64,000 nucleotides of DNA from a bacterium (GTDB taxonomy: Bacteria > Verrucomicrobiota > Verrucomicrobiia > Limisphaerales > J093): the NCBI GenBank assembly GCA_021780105.1, contig JAJXZJ010000046.1, positions 124,001 through 188,000 of the forward strand, given 5' to 3'. Within the stretch, counting starts at the first letter, position 1. Each line of letters opens with the position of its first letter. The translations under genes and the position numbers were made by a program. The notes under the pieces were generated by a model. The model did no database searches, had not been told where the DNA came from, and saw nothing but the letters and a program-made list of their open reading frames with translations. Below, one piece after another: positions 39,401 through 45,873 of the stretch.

Positions 39401-40525
39401 TTGCCCGATTGGACCGGCCGCGCCGACCCGGCGACGGTGGCGGCGTATCGCTACCTGCGGCCGGGCTACTCGCTGGCGCTGACGGCGCTGCGGCACAAAC
39501 CGGCGGACGTGCTGCAAACGCTGGTGGACGAGGCGCGGCTCAGCACGGTCATCGCCGGGGACGGCCAGATGATGACCGAGCTGGCGCTGACGGTGCGCAA
39601 CAACGGCCGGCAATTCCTGGAAATCGCCCTGCCGCCGGGCGCGGAAGTGTGGTCGGCGTTTGTGGCCGGGGAACCGGTGCGGCCGAGCCTGCGGGCGGCG
39701 CAGCGCGTGTCGCTCCCCCTGGAGCGCGGCGACGCCAACGCGGCCGCCTTCCCGGTGACGCTGACTTACGTGAGCGCCGGCAAATTCCCCGAACGAAGCG
39801 GAAAGATACGACTTGTGTCGCCCAGCCTGGACGTGCCCATAAAGAGCGCACAGTGGAATTTGTTTCTGCCGGATGATTACGGTTACACGGCGTTTGCGGG
39901 CACAATGACGCGCAGCGAAACCGAGGTCGCGCCCGTGACCGAGCGTTTCACCGCGGAATCCTACGTCGCCGAGGAGAGCCGGAAGTCGGTGACCCGGCAG
40001 CGCGAGCTGGTCAGCAGCGTGTCCCAGGCGCGCAGCCAACTGGCGGCCGGCGAGAACCGCGACGCCTTCCGCAACTACGACAAGGCCCGCAAGGGCGGCG
40101 CCACGGACGAGCAGGTCCAGGAGCTGGGCCTCGAGTTGAATCGCGCGCAGAGCGGCACGTTGATCATCGGCCAGCAGCAGGCCATTGCCAGCAACAGCGC
40201 ACGGTTTGGCGAAGCCGGTCAGGCGCCGGCGGCCGCCTCCTACGACGCCAACGTCGCCGCCCAGCAGTGGGAGCGACTCGCCCAGGCGCAGGAAATCGCC
40301 GTCGCCAAGGCCCGGCCGTTGCGCGTAAACCTGCCGCGCACCGGACTGCGCTACGCGTTTACACAGTTGCTGCAAACCGAGCCGGGCCGGCCGATGCGAA
40401 TCGAATTCGAAGCGGCCAGCCGCCGAGTGACGAACTGGGGGCTGCGCGCGATCCTGGCGGTGGGCGGTTTCCTCGGTCTGTGGCTGGTCACGGCCTGGTG
40501 GCTGCCGCGACGGCGGATGGCGTAA
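33476..40525 (+). CDS. Giant 2,349-residue envelope protein: two related halves fused, with an embedded pseudopilin-like segment
   Basis: Function unknown. The start at ATG 33476 gives a signal peptide (residues 1-25). The first half (to about 1,290) is mainly beta-rich extracytoplasmic repeats, then a membrane helix (861-885), a pseudopilin-like stretch (about 897-935, LAGMLLPALSKARAKA, with VLLGDGSV near 1005), and three more helices (about 1218-1290). At Met1297 (nt 37364) a second signal-peptide-like stretch begins a second copy, ending in one membrane helix (2322-2345). The halves align in sequence and order: ALGVERETGTLAV matches ALGVERETGALAV, KNVDFTGANIRRKD matches KNVEITGANLRRRD, and VPRTGQRFVFT matches LPRTGLRYAFT. 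The frame is open throughout, so this is either a true fusion or two genes whose separating stop was lost. Confidence 0.88.
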   Translation: MNSELFAGFRVALLTLLLLPASLPAKEPPAAAAEVLFREVRYEGKLSDQEARFTAQITGEMSGKGEAGAVLFAGDVAVPAAKLPPHLRLARDGNQYRLVADRRGPFHITLEVVAKVTQAGSWSQMAFTGPAAGIATVSATAGEGVDIQLLSGAPVADAMAGTTEATRFVRGVLGADRLVSLRWQGRQAVVARQALATCDTTAAVQITPTVVKFQTQFQFDVLQGRLARLAMVIPTNQTLTKVEGEQAKDWQVKTEAGRQVLSIEFLKPVENHYALTVATEQTEDRLPFAGALDLPQPLNMERENGAVVVTAEDTVVETGALTGLRQENAPAGALAAYRFYGRPLALPVQVRRVEPAISVASRVNARLEEARLVVAQTLNLSVEKAGIYQLELAPLNGMTVTDVRGEGVEDWKAGGASVAGRVVRPEKLTVTFNHRVLGARRLDVQLEQAEPTIPASVVVTPLRVAGAVKETAQIAAAAAPGIRLKTAELNGVRAVPVASLPERRGDEALAFIAEQAGWSVTLAAEQLRARVVAEIFNLVTLGDGLVGGSATIRYALFNQGVQEFKLKLPATWKNVDFTGANIRRKDQDGETWTLSLQDKVWGGYTLVITYDEQFDPQKATLSLGGVHALGVERETGTLAVASATSLQLREKNVSGPLRRMDESDLAPTDRALITRSPLLVYRQTAGEDYRLEVEVSRFAEAPVLSAVADRTQLTTVLTEAGQMLTQASYLVKNNDKAYQKFTLPAGAEFWSCYVGGQAVKAERQGADLLVPLPRGANRDLAFPVELVYRQSAGDLKSHRREGISLAAPQTDIQTTYAEWELYVPQTHDLMNFGGNLVVARGTAYSLRDAGREMLATYRDWLTDGTVVMAGGLTLCALALALLVLRRGGRGLAEGLVGLMILAVLAGMLLPALSKARAKATRINAVNHLKEIGTAARLAAANNHGRFPATLDEMIGQIGAERVFRDPETGERFVYLGGGWNEDNFPANGVLAYSPVERAGRREVLLGDGSVTSFDAAQFGEALQTVTKDRSASLEIAESPQRRVMPAAQKPVEAPPPAAVALEQQVADAEVLGKQMEDKERGEGLAEQDRKAGAAEGRSVRPQMDVRQMVRYGLIKLPPAGGVITNALTPPPANSAMPGVSGVTPTVGGGMVGGMGGANVAAPAELEKVSGIQPIRIEVPRTGQRFVFTKVLNVRDDKLVLSATAVNVKARDRLRSTLQVTAFLLGLLLFGWQRRRPAPNSLIATIGLALALGSVAALLMVARSLGIALALASPVLVIVLLVALVFRAWKHRKTVTPMKPPGARAAAATAALAVFLVVSAFAQAGDAPGADPEPDAAISILSANYTGVVHGRVAHVDAEVRTVSSAPNQTVALFGDDIAVETFSALPPDVKLIRDGKTLAVRLAKKGETTIKLGFLVKLAGDAASVNRQLVFGIPPALSSQVTLTVDEPEANVDFPTAVAFHSTTAGGETRVEALIGAGDRVDVRWSPRVKSAAEIAATVFCQNDAVASFHGDIMDLRSVLDYTIAQGELRAARLQLPPGQRLLRVDGGNVRTWQVKTNDAGAQLTVELAKGATGTCRLMLETEQTVAGGEAFLLRTPHTVGVKRETGAVAFAASNELGVTADDVAGAQRVDVTEFKTAPAGVTVVEVYQFLKPDYVLRVHVAPLRPEIEASVRNRVRIGAEQITVNADVDYVIKRVGVFSLRLALPEGFRVEAVNGDFAQWSEKNENGRSVLEITLKQRTLGGYSLSVALARTTSGLARTLAVAGVHPLDVQKLTGFVLVAADVGVQVKTQSLAGLTEVPAATVPGGGSGLAYKFIAGDPVPAAQPWQLTVASESIEPWVRAEVMNWWTVGENLVSGRALVRYDIQNAPVKEFRLRVPAQFKNVEITGANLRRRDQATNEWRVELQNKVIGTYTLSVTWEEPATITEKETTLAVEGVSALGVERETGALAVVARPPLQVTPQAASAELTRVDPLELPDWTGRADPATVAAYRYLRPGYSLALTALRHKPADVLQTLVDEARLSTVIAGDGQMMTELALTVRNNGRQFLEIALPPGAEVWSAFVAGEPVRPSLRAAQRVSLPLERGDANAAAFPVTLTYVSAGKFPERSGKIRLVSPSLDVPIKSAQWNLFLPDDYGYTAFAGTMTRSETEVAPVTERFTAESYVAEESRKSVTRQRELVSSVSQARSQLAAGENRDAFRNYDKARKGGATDEQVQELGLELNRAQSGTLIIGQQQAIASNSARFGEAGQAPAAASYDANVAAQQWERLAQAQEIAVAKARPLRVNLPRTGLRYAFTQLLQTEPGRPMRIEFEAASRRVTNWGLRAILAVGGFLGLWLVTAWWLPRRRMA

Positions 40526-40585
40526 GCGAGGACGAAGCCCTCGAACGCGGCATGGAAGCCAGGTCGAAAGCATTCATGGAAAAGA

Positions 40586-40780
40586 GCTTGGGTTCTCCGC
40601 CGCCAGATCCTCCCGTTGCGGCACCGCGTCCCCGTAGTAACGGCGCTTCCGTTCCTTGTGCTCGGAATGCCCCAGCCCCGGTTCGCGCGCCACCTGCGTG
40701 CCCGACTGCCCGGTCTTGATCCAGTTGGCCACGGCGGCCTGCTTGAACGCCGCGTCAGAGCGTTTGGTCTGCGGGGCAAC
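40586..40780 (-). pseudogene. IS3/IS911-type transposase OrfA fragment
   Basis: A remnant of the helix-turn-helix OrfA protein. SDAAFKQAAVANWIKTGQS and RRYYGDAVPQREDLAAEN are typical of IS3-family OrfA from this phylum, but the region between them has diverged (REPGLGHSEHKERK), and the protein stops soon after the leucine-zipper start. No OrfB follows. The 5' end is duplicated as part of a direct repeat. Confidence 0.72.
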
Positions 40781-40847
40781 AGTCCGGAGCCATTGTACGT
40801 GCCGGCGACAACTTGAACGCCGCGTCAGAGCGTTTGGTCTGCGGGGC
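40742..40847. repeat. Two identical 36-bp direct repeats, 70 bp apart (start to start)
   Basis: Copies lie at 40742-40777 and 40812-40847. Each begins CTTGAACGCCGCGTCAGAGC. On the minus strand they encode the QTKRSDAAFK start of the OrfA remnant, so a piece of the transposase 5' end has been duplicated. Confidence 0.9.
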
Positions 40848-40906
40848 TGCCCCAGTCGTGACCGCATCGCCAAGTCGAGGGCCAATCCAAAAAAACAGCG
40901 CGGTGG

Positions 40907-42619
40907 TCAGGGGATTTGGCCAAGCGTGACGCCCGGCACCGGTTCCTGCGGGTAACAGTCCTTCAACCGCGCCATCATCCCGGCCGGGAGACGAAAGTCG
41001 CGGGCGGTGAGATCGGCGAAGCCGGGGTCCAGCGCGAGACTCCCGGTGTCAACGCCGAGGCCGGACTGAAAACCAGCCAACGTGGCGTAGCGTTGATGCC
41101 GTGCCCAGGTCACGCCCCAGACAAACCAGCCCTGGCCGGGCGCGGCGAAATAGTCGTTTTCCGCAAAGCGCAGCCGCAGCTTCTCCAACGTGAGGCCGGT
41201 GGCGGGTTCGCCTTGATTCTTGCCGGTTTCGGCGGCCGGCCATTGCCGGTTGTCCCGCATGTCGAACCAGCCCCACACCTGGGCGTCGCGGTTGAAGACG
41301 ATGAGGTTGTGCCGGATGGTTTCGTCGTGGTTCCAGACTGGGACGCTGGCGGGATGGCCGATGCGCGGCGTGCTCCGCGTCTGTTCGCGGAAATCGAAGC
41401 CCTCGCGGTTGCCGACAATCAGGTTTCGCTCGATCACCCCGTCCGGGCTGGATGACAATGTGATACCGGCCTGCGCGCCCCAGGCGCCGGCGGTGGCGGC
41501 AAAGCCGTTGCCGACAATCACGTTGTCGTGCGCGTGGAGGCCAAAGGAGATTTCGTAGAAAATGCCGCCGTCCTCGTTGTCGGCGATCAGGCACTGGCGG
41601 ACGGTGCAGTTTTCGTTGCCGATGTCGAACCAGATGCCGTTGCCACGATTGCGGACGAAGCGGCTCCGCTCCAGAACGGCGTCGCGGCAGAGCACCAGCT
41701 TGTCGCCGCCGGCTTCCCAACCGCGGTCGAAGCCCTTCGTGTTGTTGTTTTCAACGAGACACCCGGTGAAGCGCAGGCGGTGTGCGCCGTTGGCGCCGAA
41801 GCCAATTTGACCGTTGTCCCGGAAGATGCAGCGACGGACGACCATGTCCTGACCGGCGAACGTCGCGCCGCTGGCGTTCATGTCCTCGATGACGCAGTTT
41901 TCCAGCGCATCGTGACTGCCGGCGAGCACCACGGCGCCGTGCTGCGCCATGTTCGCGGCGAAACGAAAGTGCAGCCCGCGGACCCACACACAGTCGCCTT
42001 CCACGCGGAGGATTTCCTGGCGCGTCGAGGCTTCGACGAACACCTTGTTCAAATCGCGATTGCCGATGTCCCACACGCACAGCGCCTGGTTCGTGAGGTC
42101 CGCAAAAAAGCTGCCCGGAGCGAGTTGAGCGGGATCGAGCACCTGGCGAAGCAGGTAGCCGTCCACGGCCACCTGTTCGCAGCGGCCGATGAGGCGGTGA
42201 TATTCGTCATCAGGGTGCGTCATGGTCTTCGACCACGGAATGAACCGGTGCGGCCAGGGAACGGTGTAAATCGGTCGTTCGCCGCCGGTTCGTTTCCAAC
42301 CAGTCAGTTGATCGGCGCCGGTGAGGACGACATGCGCACCGGGCGCAGGCTCAAAGCGAATTGGCGCGTCGGGGCGACCGCTGGCCTTGACCACGACATT
42401 TTCCCGATACACGCCATCGCCGATGATCACGGTGTCACCGGGACCGGCGGTCCGCGCTGCCCGCGCGATCGTTTTCCACGGTTGCGCCGCGGTGCCCGGC
42501 CCGGTGTCGTTCGCCTGGGGATCGCGCTGGGCCACCGTGTAAACCGCCGCCTGAAGGCAGCCACCGCACAGCAGCGCCAGAACGGCTCCAAACGCACGCC
42601 TTGGCCAATGACCTTGCAT
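40907..42619 (-). CDS. Secreted right-handed beta-helix (pectate-lyase-like) protein
   Basis: 570 residues from ATG 42619. The N-terminus is a signal peptide whose LLCGGC could also act as a lipobox. The body is a parallel beta-helix with many short turns of the type NCVIEDMNASG, RRCIFRDNG, NLIVGNREG. The start QPWKTIARAARTAGPGDTVIIGDGVYREN is the classic DUF1565/beta-helix opening (shown here as TIARAARTAGPGDTVIIGDG). Probably acts on or binds polysaccharide outside the cell; no catalytic residues can be named with confidence. Confidence 0.88.
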   Translation of the reverse strand: MQGHWPRRAFGAVLALLCGGCLQAAVYTVAQRDPQANDTGPGTAAQPWKTIARAARTAGPGDTVIIGDGVYRENVVVKASGRPDAPIRFEPAPGAHVVLTGADQLTGWKRTGGERPIYTVPWPHRFIPWSKTMTHPDDEYHRLIGRCEQVAVDGYLLRQVLDPAQLAPGSFFADLTNQALCVWDIGNRDLNKVFVEASTRQEILRVEGDCVWVRGLHFRFAANMAQHGAVVLAGSHDALENCVIEDMNASGATFAGQDMVVRRCIFRDNGQIGFGANGAHRLRFTGCLVENNNTKGFDRGWEAGGDKLVLCRDAVLERSRFVRNRGNGIWFDIGNENCTVRQCLIADNEDGGIFYEISFGLHAHDNVIVGNGFAATAGAWGAQAGITLSSSPDGVIERNLIVGNREGFDFREQTRSTPRIGHPASVPVWNHDETIRHNLIVFNRDAQVWGWFDMRDNRQWPAAETGKNQGEPATGLTLEKLRLRFAENDYFAAPGQGWFVWGVTWARHQRYATLAGFQSGLGVDTGSLALDPGFADLTARDFRLPAGMMARLKDCYPQEPVPGVTLGQIP

Positions 42620-42775
42620 GGACCCAGCGAAGCAAAATCGCCAGCGCAATGCCAGCGCGGGATTTTGCCTTCCCGGCAGGCGTCGAACGCGCGGCCAAAG
42701 CGCGATTTCTGCCGGGCGGCGAATCGGCGTTTAGCGGATGATTTTGGGCTGGTGACGAACCGAGATGCCAGCGCC

Positions 42776-44023
42776 TCAGAACTCGAATTTCACGTCGCCC
42801 AATCGGCGGGCAATTTCGCCGAGCACGCGCGTTTCGTCGGCGACGCCTTGGGCCACGAAGGTCACGCTGAAGCGCAGGTAGGCGCCCGCGTCGTCCCACG
42901 GCACGGTGGAAATGAGTTTCTCGGTGATGAGCCACTGCGAGGCGTCCTCGGCGCTCTGGAAGGCGATGCGCGTGCCGTCGGCCTTGACCGCGGCCTTCGG
43001 TGCTTTCACATAGAGGAAAAACGAGCCTTTCGGCTTGCGCGCGTTGAAGCCGGCCGCGTTGAGCGTCGCCACCAAGCCGTCCATGCGGCGGGAGTATTTG
43101 GCGGCGATCTGCTCCGTGATTTCCGGATGATCGAAGCCGTAGGCCGCCGCGTGCTGGACAGCGAGGAACTGGCCGGAGTCGGTGTTGTCCTTCACGTCGC
43201 CGTAGGCCTTGACGAGCAGTTCGTTGCCGGCCACGAAACCGATGCGCCAGCCGGTCATGTTAAAACTCTTGCTGCACGAATGCAGTTCGACGCCCACGTC
43301 CTTCGCGCCCGGCGTGGCCAGGAAGCTCAGCGGTTTTCCCTCGAATACGAGCGCGGCGTAGGCCGCGTCCGAGACGACGACGAGGTTGTTCCGCTTCGCG
43401 AACGCCACGACTTTGGCGAAAAACTCTGCGGTAGCCGACGCGCCGGTGGGGTTGTTCGGGTAATTGACGACGAGCACCTTGGCCTTGGCGAGCACGTTGG
43501 CGGGGATGGTGTCGAGGTCCGGCAAAAACTGGTTTTCCGCGGTGAGCGGCAGGTTGTGAACCACGCCGCCGTAGAACTTTGCGTGCGTGCCGAAGACCGG
43601 GTAGCCGGGCGTGGTCATGAGCACCACGTCGCCGGGATTGATGAGCGCGGCGGGCAGGATGGACAGCGCCGCTTTGCTGCCGATGGAGTGGATGACCTCG
43701 GTCGCCGGATTGATGCCGGCCACGCCGCAGACGCGGTCGAGGTAGCGGGCGGCGGCCTCTTTCAGCACCGCGTCGCCGTTGTCGGCGTAGCCGCGGTTGG
43801 CCGTATCCTTCGCCTCCGTGTGCAGACACTCGATGACTTCCGGGAAGGCCATCTCGTCCGGCTCGCCCACACCCATGTCAATGATCTCCGCGCCCGGATT
43901 GGCCGCGAGCGCGGCGCGCTTGGCGCGTTTGATCTTCTCGAACTTGTAAATGGCCGTGCCCTTGCCGTAGTGGCGACCGCCGATGCGGTCCGCGAACAGG
44001 TTTTGAATGTAGGATTCCGACAT
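42776..44023 (-). CDS. dapL: LL-diaminopimelate aminotransferase
   Basis: 415-residue PLP enzyme that makes LL-diaminopimelate from tetrahydrodipicolinate and glutamate in one step, bypassing the succinylase steps of lysine and peptidoglycan synthesis. Lys252 in LHSCSKSFNMTGWRIG is the PLP-binding residue. The N-terminal YIQNLFADRIGG, the VGEPDEMAFP loop and the NYPNNPTGA motif fit DapL, a variant common in Chlamydiae, plants and Verrucomicrobia. The start is ATG 44023. It lies alone, without other lysine genes nearby. Confidence 0.92.
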   Translation of the reverse strand: MSESYIQNLFADRIGGRHYGKGTAIYKFEKIKRAKRAALAANPGAEIIDMGVGEPDEMAFPEVIECLHTEAKDTANRGYADNGDAVLKEAAARYLDRVCGVAGINPATEVIHSIGSKAALSILPAALINPGDVVLMTTPGYPVFGTHAKFYGGVVHNLPLTAENQFLPDLDTIPANVLAKAKVLVVNYPNNPTGASATAEFFAKVVAFAKRNNLVVVSDAAYAALVFEGKPLSFLATPGAKDVGVELHSCSKSFNMTGWRIGFVAGNELLVKAYGDVKDNTDSGQFLAVQHAAAYGFDHPEITEQIAAKYSRRMDGLVATLNAAGFNARKPKGSFFLYVKAPKAAVKADGTRIAFQSAEDASQWLITEKLISTVPWDDAGAYLRFSVTFVAQGVADETRVLGEIARRLGDVKFEF

Positions 44024-44161
44024 GAAAACGTTGCTGGTTTCCGGTGTTCTTCGCGCGCCGGTGCGCCGGCGAAACGAGGCGCGAAGATAGCGGCCATCGC
44101 GGTCTGGCGCAAGTGGCCATCTGCCGCCGTTGTTTTCCCAAACGGCCGCCAATGGCCGGCG

Positions 44162-45127
44162 TTACTCGAAGGTCAGTCCGGTGGCGTGGCCGACTTCAAC
44201 GATGTGTTGCCGGGCCTGATCGTATTCCACGGCGGTCGAAAGATGTTCGAGCATGAGCGGCGCGCGTTGGGGCAACGCCGCGAGCCGGCGCAGATAAGTC
44301 ACATAGTCGAGCGAACCCAGTCCCGGCCGGACTTCGCGGAAGTGGACGTTCATCTCCACGTCCCACGTCAGGTCCTTCGCATGGCAGCTCACGATCCAGC
44401 GGCCAAGCTTGTCGAAGCACTCGTTGAGCAGGTCGGTGTTGCGGTAAAACTTCTCCGGCGAGTTGACCATGTTGCACGGATCGAGGTGGCAGCCGAAGGC
44501 CGGCCGGTCCACCGCCTTGATCATCCGCACGTAATGGTCGGGGCTGTCCGGCAGCGACCAGCCCATCGCCTCGTAGCTGAATTTCGCGCGCTTCGGCTTG
44601 ACGGCGTCTATGATTTTTCGCGCGTTTTCGACCACGGCGTCGAAAAACTTCGGCGACAAATTGTCCGCATTTGGCCCATACCAGATGGTCGGGTTGAACG
44701 AGCCGGCGATGTCCACGCAATTGAGCGCGCCGATTTCGTCGGCCAGCGCCAGCCCTTCGGTGACGGTCTTCAGGTTCGCCGCGCGCTTGGCGGGATCGGG
44801 ATCGAGCAGATTCACCCAGCGGCCAACCTCGGCGATCACAACGCCATGCCGCGCGAAGGCGTCGCGGAACGCGCGGATGCGGTCCGGCTCGTTCAACGAA
44901 ACGCCCGGACAATACGCCGCCGCGTAGCCGAGCCGCCGGTGCGCGAGGGCAAGCTCATCCGGGTCCGCCGGCGCGTTGAAGATTGGTCCGCCAAGCCGGA
45001 TCGGCAGCCGCTTGCCGCCGGCGCCGGCCGGTTCGGCCGCGCGACCGGCAAAGGCGGCGGCCAGACTGGTCATGGCTGCGGCGCCGAATGTGTTTTGAAC
45101 GAAAGTCCGGCGGTTCATCGTGTTCAT
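44162..45127 (-). CDS. Exported sugar phosphate isomerase/epimerase-like TIM barrel
   Basis: 321 residues beginning with a twin-arginine-type signal (MNRRTFVQNTFGAAAMTSL). The rest is an AP-endonuclease-2/xylose-isomerase-like TIM barrel with CHLDPCNMVNSPEKF and SCHAKDLTWD carrying likely metal ligands. The Tat signal indicates folded export to the periplasm, as is common for this family in PVC bacteria. The substrate is unknown. Confidence 0.85.
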   Translation of the reverse strand: MNTMNRRTFVQNTFGAAAMTSLAAAFAGRAAEPAGAGGKRLPIRLGGPIFNAPADPDELALAHRRLGYAAAYCPGVSLNEPDRIRAFRDAFARHGVVIAEVGRWVNLLDPDPAKRAANLKTVTEGLALADEIGALNCVDIAGSFNPTIWYGPNADNLSPKFFDAVVENARKIIDAVKPKRAKFSYEAMGWSLPDSPDHYVRMIKAVDRPAFGCHLDPCNMVNSPEKFYRNTDLLNECFDKLGRWIVSCHAKDLTWDVEMNVHFREVRPGLGSLDYVTYLRRLAALPQRAPLMLEHLSTAVEYDQARQHIVEVGHATGLTFE

Positions 45128-45225
45128 GGCGTGATTGAATGTGCGGCTATTTGCCGATGCCCGCGGCAGGCTGTCAATCGGAATGGCGCGCAGCGCGGTG
45201 ACGCGTCTCGCTTACGGCGAGTGTT

Positions 45226-45873
45226 TCACGGCAACGCGCTCACCCGCAGGTCGTCGAAGCGGATTGGTGTGCCGGCGATCGGACTGCCGAAGAGGCCCGG
45301 CCGACCGGCATGCGGTTCGTCGGTCACGTCGAACGCGATCATCCATGCCGCCGGCTCCGTTTGGCCATCTGCCCATGCCTTGCCTTCGACGCGCCAGGCG
45401 CCGTCGCTGACCTTCCGCAGCGCGAGTTTCAGGTGCGTCCACTTGCCGGGCTGCCAGGCGAACGGCACGGCGAGCTGGTTCGCGTCGCCTTTGAAAAGTT
45501 CCAACGCCCGCCGGCCGGGACTGACCTTGAGCCGGTAGCCGCCCGCGCCGTTCACGCTCACGGCAAACGTCGGATACCGCCGGCCGGTGGCGGTGCCGAA
45601 AACGCGCGCCTCCACGGCGACGTTGTCCTGTAACGCCGGCCCGAACAGCACACCGAACGTGTCCAGTGGCGCGCCCGGGAGTTCCAGGAACTTGTTGCCA
45701 TCGGCTTCGCGCACAGCGAAACCGCCGTCGAGCACCACCATGCCGTCCGGCACCGTGCCGACTTCGGCTTGCTCAAAATTGGTTTCGTAAAGCGGCTTGG
45801 TTTGCGCCAGCGCCGTCCACGCTGCGGCGCAAAGCGCCGCCAACATCAATCTGCCGGGCGTCATGGTCTTCAT
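45226..45873 (-). CDS. Secreted jelly-roll (DUF1080/LamG-like) protein
   Basis: 215 residues with a signal peptide (LMLAALCAAAWTALA) and a mature beta-sandwich: WQPGKWTHLKLALRKVSDGA and RFDDLRVSAL are typical of concanavalin-like sheets found in verrucomicrobial exported proteins. ATG 45873 overlaps the stop of the ABC permease gene (ATGA), so it is translated from the exporter operon. Confidence 0.76.
   Translation of the reverse strand: MKTMTPGRLMLAALCAAAWTALAQTKPLYETNFEQAEVGTVPDGMVVLDGGFAVREADGNKFLELPGAPLDTFGVLFGPALQDNVAVEARVFGTATGRRYPTFAVSVNGAGGYRLKVSPGRRALELFKGDANQLAVPFAWQPGKWTHLKLALRKVSDGAWRVEGKAWADGQTEPAAWMIAFDVTDEPHAGRPGLFGSPIAGTPIRFDDLRVSALP

Noticed and set aside
40574-40885. A complete IS element
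   Set aside because: Only part of OrfA remains; no OrfB or terminal inverted repeats were seen.
41528-45538. 1,336-codon open frame on the plus strand across beta-helix, dapL and isomerase genes
   Set aside because: Antisense to three well-supported genes; composition is shadow-like and no motif is present.
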